The notes beneath the pieces are model-generated. The model was not told the DNA's origin and did not search any database. It was given only the letters and a program-made list of their open reading frames with translations. A program made the position numbers and the translations under genes. A stretch of 33,519 nt of DNA from an uncultured Eubacteriales bacterium (GTDB taxonomy: Bacteria; Bacillota; Clostridia; Christensenellales; Pumilibacteraceae). Shown here one piece after another: positions 32,804-33,519 of this stretch. Location: NCBI GenBank assembly GCA_900543755.1, contig UQSP01000016.1, forward strand, positions 1 through 33,519. Direction: 5' to 3'. Position 1 is the stretch's first letter. The number at the start of each line of letters is the position of its first letter.

Positions 32804-33469
32804 ATGGATAAAGAGAACAGCGTCAGAAGTATTGAATATCAATACGAAAAAAGCCGCGATTACGACGGGCGATTTTTTGCCGTTCATTATATGTCAAACG
32901 GGTTGTTGCAGCAATTCCATGCGTGCATGGAAATTTTTACCGTGGTAAACGGCAAAATCGACGCTGTCGTAAACGGCAAGCATTACTCGCTGAAAAGCGG
33001 CGACGTACTTTTGATAAACAGCTTTGAAATGCATTCTTACACAACCGAAGGCGAAGCCGAAGTCGCTTGTATTCTAATCGGAAACGAATGTCTTAATGAA
33101 TTCGAGCAACAGTATCGCGACTATGAATTCATTACACGTTTTACCGACAAACAACGCTCGCTTGAGATTATTGACCTCATAGTAGAAATCGAGAAAAATC
33201 AGTACGATTTCGATTTATTCGAGCAAAAAGGTTATTCCGACCTTTTATTCAGCCGAATAGTAAAAGGGGGCGGAATCAGACCTAAAACATGGGCAAGCAA
33301 CGTAAAAATTTCCAATATTATTAAATACATATATGAAAATTCCGAAAAAGAAATAAGCCTTAAAAACATTGCTGCCGCATTTAACTACGCACCCATGAGC
33401 GTTTCTCATATGTTCAGCCAGTTTGTCGGCATGGATTTAAGAAGTTTTGTCAACGAAGTGCGTATTCAG
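32804..33469 (+). CDS. AraC-family transcriptional regulator (3' truncated)
   Basis: The first 222 residues of a cupin-plus-AraC regulator; the end is cut by the contig boundary, so it has no stop codon here. The sensor part shows QQFHACMEIFTVVNGKIDA and LKSGDVLLINSFEMHSY (about 35-85). The first helix-turn-helix of the DNA-binding domain is present (ISLKNIAAAFNYAPMSVSHMFSQFVGMDLRSF read in two halves, about 184-215), and the second is missing. ATG with ACGGAGG 7 bases upstream. The last genuine codon is CAG at 33467-33469; the frame continues open into the adapter. Its regulated genes are probably beyond the contig. Confidence 0.88.
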
Positions 33470-33519
33470 CTGTCTCTTATACACATCTCCGAGCCCACGA
33501 GACATGCGCAGATCTCGTA
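33470..33519 (+). other. Illumina Nextera adapter with i7 index (not genomic)
   Basis: Bases 33470-33488 are the mosaic end in reverse complement (CTGTCTCTTATACACATCT). Bases 33489-33503 are the read-2 overhang, 33504-33511 (ATGCGCAG) fill the i7 index position, and 33512-33519 (ATCTCGTA) begin P7. I recall ATGCGCAG as N722 of Nextera XT v2. Confidence 0.98.

Noticed and set aside
1..33519. CRISPR arrays, insertion sequences, tRNA genes, prophage genes
   Set aside because: No repeat-spacer pattern, transposase, inverted-repeat-bounded element, cloverleaf or phage gene was seen. The gaps between genes are mostly short and explained by promoters and terminators.

Overview
The window is a metagenome-style contig from an anaerobic Firmicutes bacterium, most likely class Clostridia. 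The case for this is: a trimeric NAD-linked [FeFe] hydrogenase of the HydABC type with its usual clostridial companions (sensor hydrogenase, DRTGG, PHP and ATPase genes); a diaminopimelate aminotransferase (DapL) route to meso-diaminopimelate; SepF; a SPOR-like membrane protein; an ANTAR regulator next to a glutamine synthetase homologue; and strong AAGGAG-type ribosome binding sites. I cannot place it below class with confidence. Both ends are not genomic: bases 1-47 and 33470-33519 are Illumina Nextera adapter plus index, so the biological sequence is 48-33469. The gene at each end is cut.

Layout. 48-665: C-terminal part of a DeoR-type regulator. 786-5324: nadE, an ABC exporter and a mutarotase-like gene, translationally coupled. 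5465-7126: phosphoglucomutase. 7167-9198: a strong promoter, a structured leader, a glutamine synthetase-like gene that has lost several metal ligands, and an ANTAR regulator with a degenerate receiver. 9259-14593: dapF, pyrG, a GH43-like glycosidase and dapL, tightly packed and ending at a terminator. 14750-14954 (minus): a probable 6S RNA with its own promoter. 15247-17911: an AraC-family regulator divergent from a sugar isomerase/oxidoreductase pair. 17992-18672 (minus): a DUF6062-like protein with paired CxxC/CxxH motifs. 18762-19544: a SPOR-like membrane protein.

19671-27769 is one long hydrogenase locus: DRTGG protein, RsbW-like ATPase, sensor-type [FeFe] hydrogenase, second DRTGG-like protein, PHP phosphoesterase, then the NuoE-like, ATPase, 2Fe-2S, NuoF-like and HydA genes. 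The last block encodes an enzyme that probably couples NADH and reduced ferredoxin to H2. The first block looks like a signalling module that may read H2 or redox state. The maturases HydE, HydF and HydG are not in the window. 27982-31784 holds a RimK-like ATP-grasp gene, YggS, SepF, LspA and an RluD-type pseudouridine synthase. 31919-32626 holds two small membrane proteins, followed by a truncated AraC-family gene with a near-perfect promoter.

The least ordinary part is 7167-9198. An apparently inactive glutamine synthetase homologue is paired with an ANTAR antiterminator-type protein. The leader in front of them can fold either into an ANTAR-like hexaloop hairpin or into a competing terminator-like hairpin. 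This suggests a nitrogen-responsive switch built on a pseudoenzyme.
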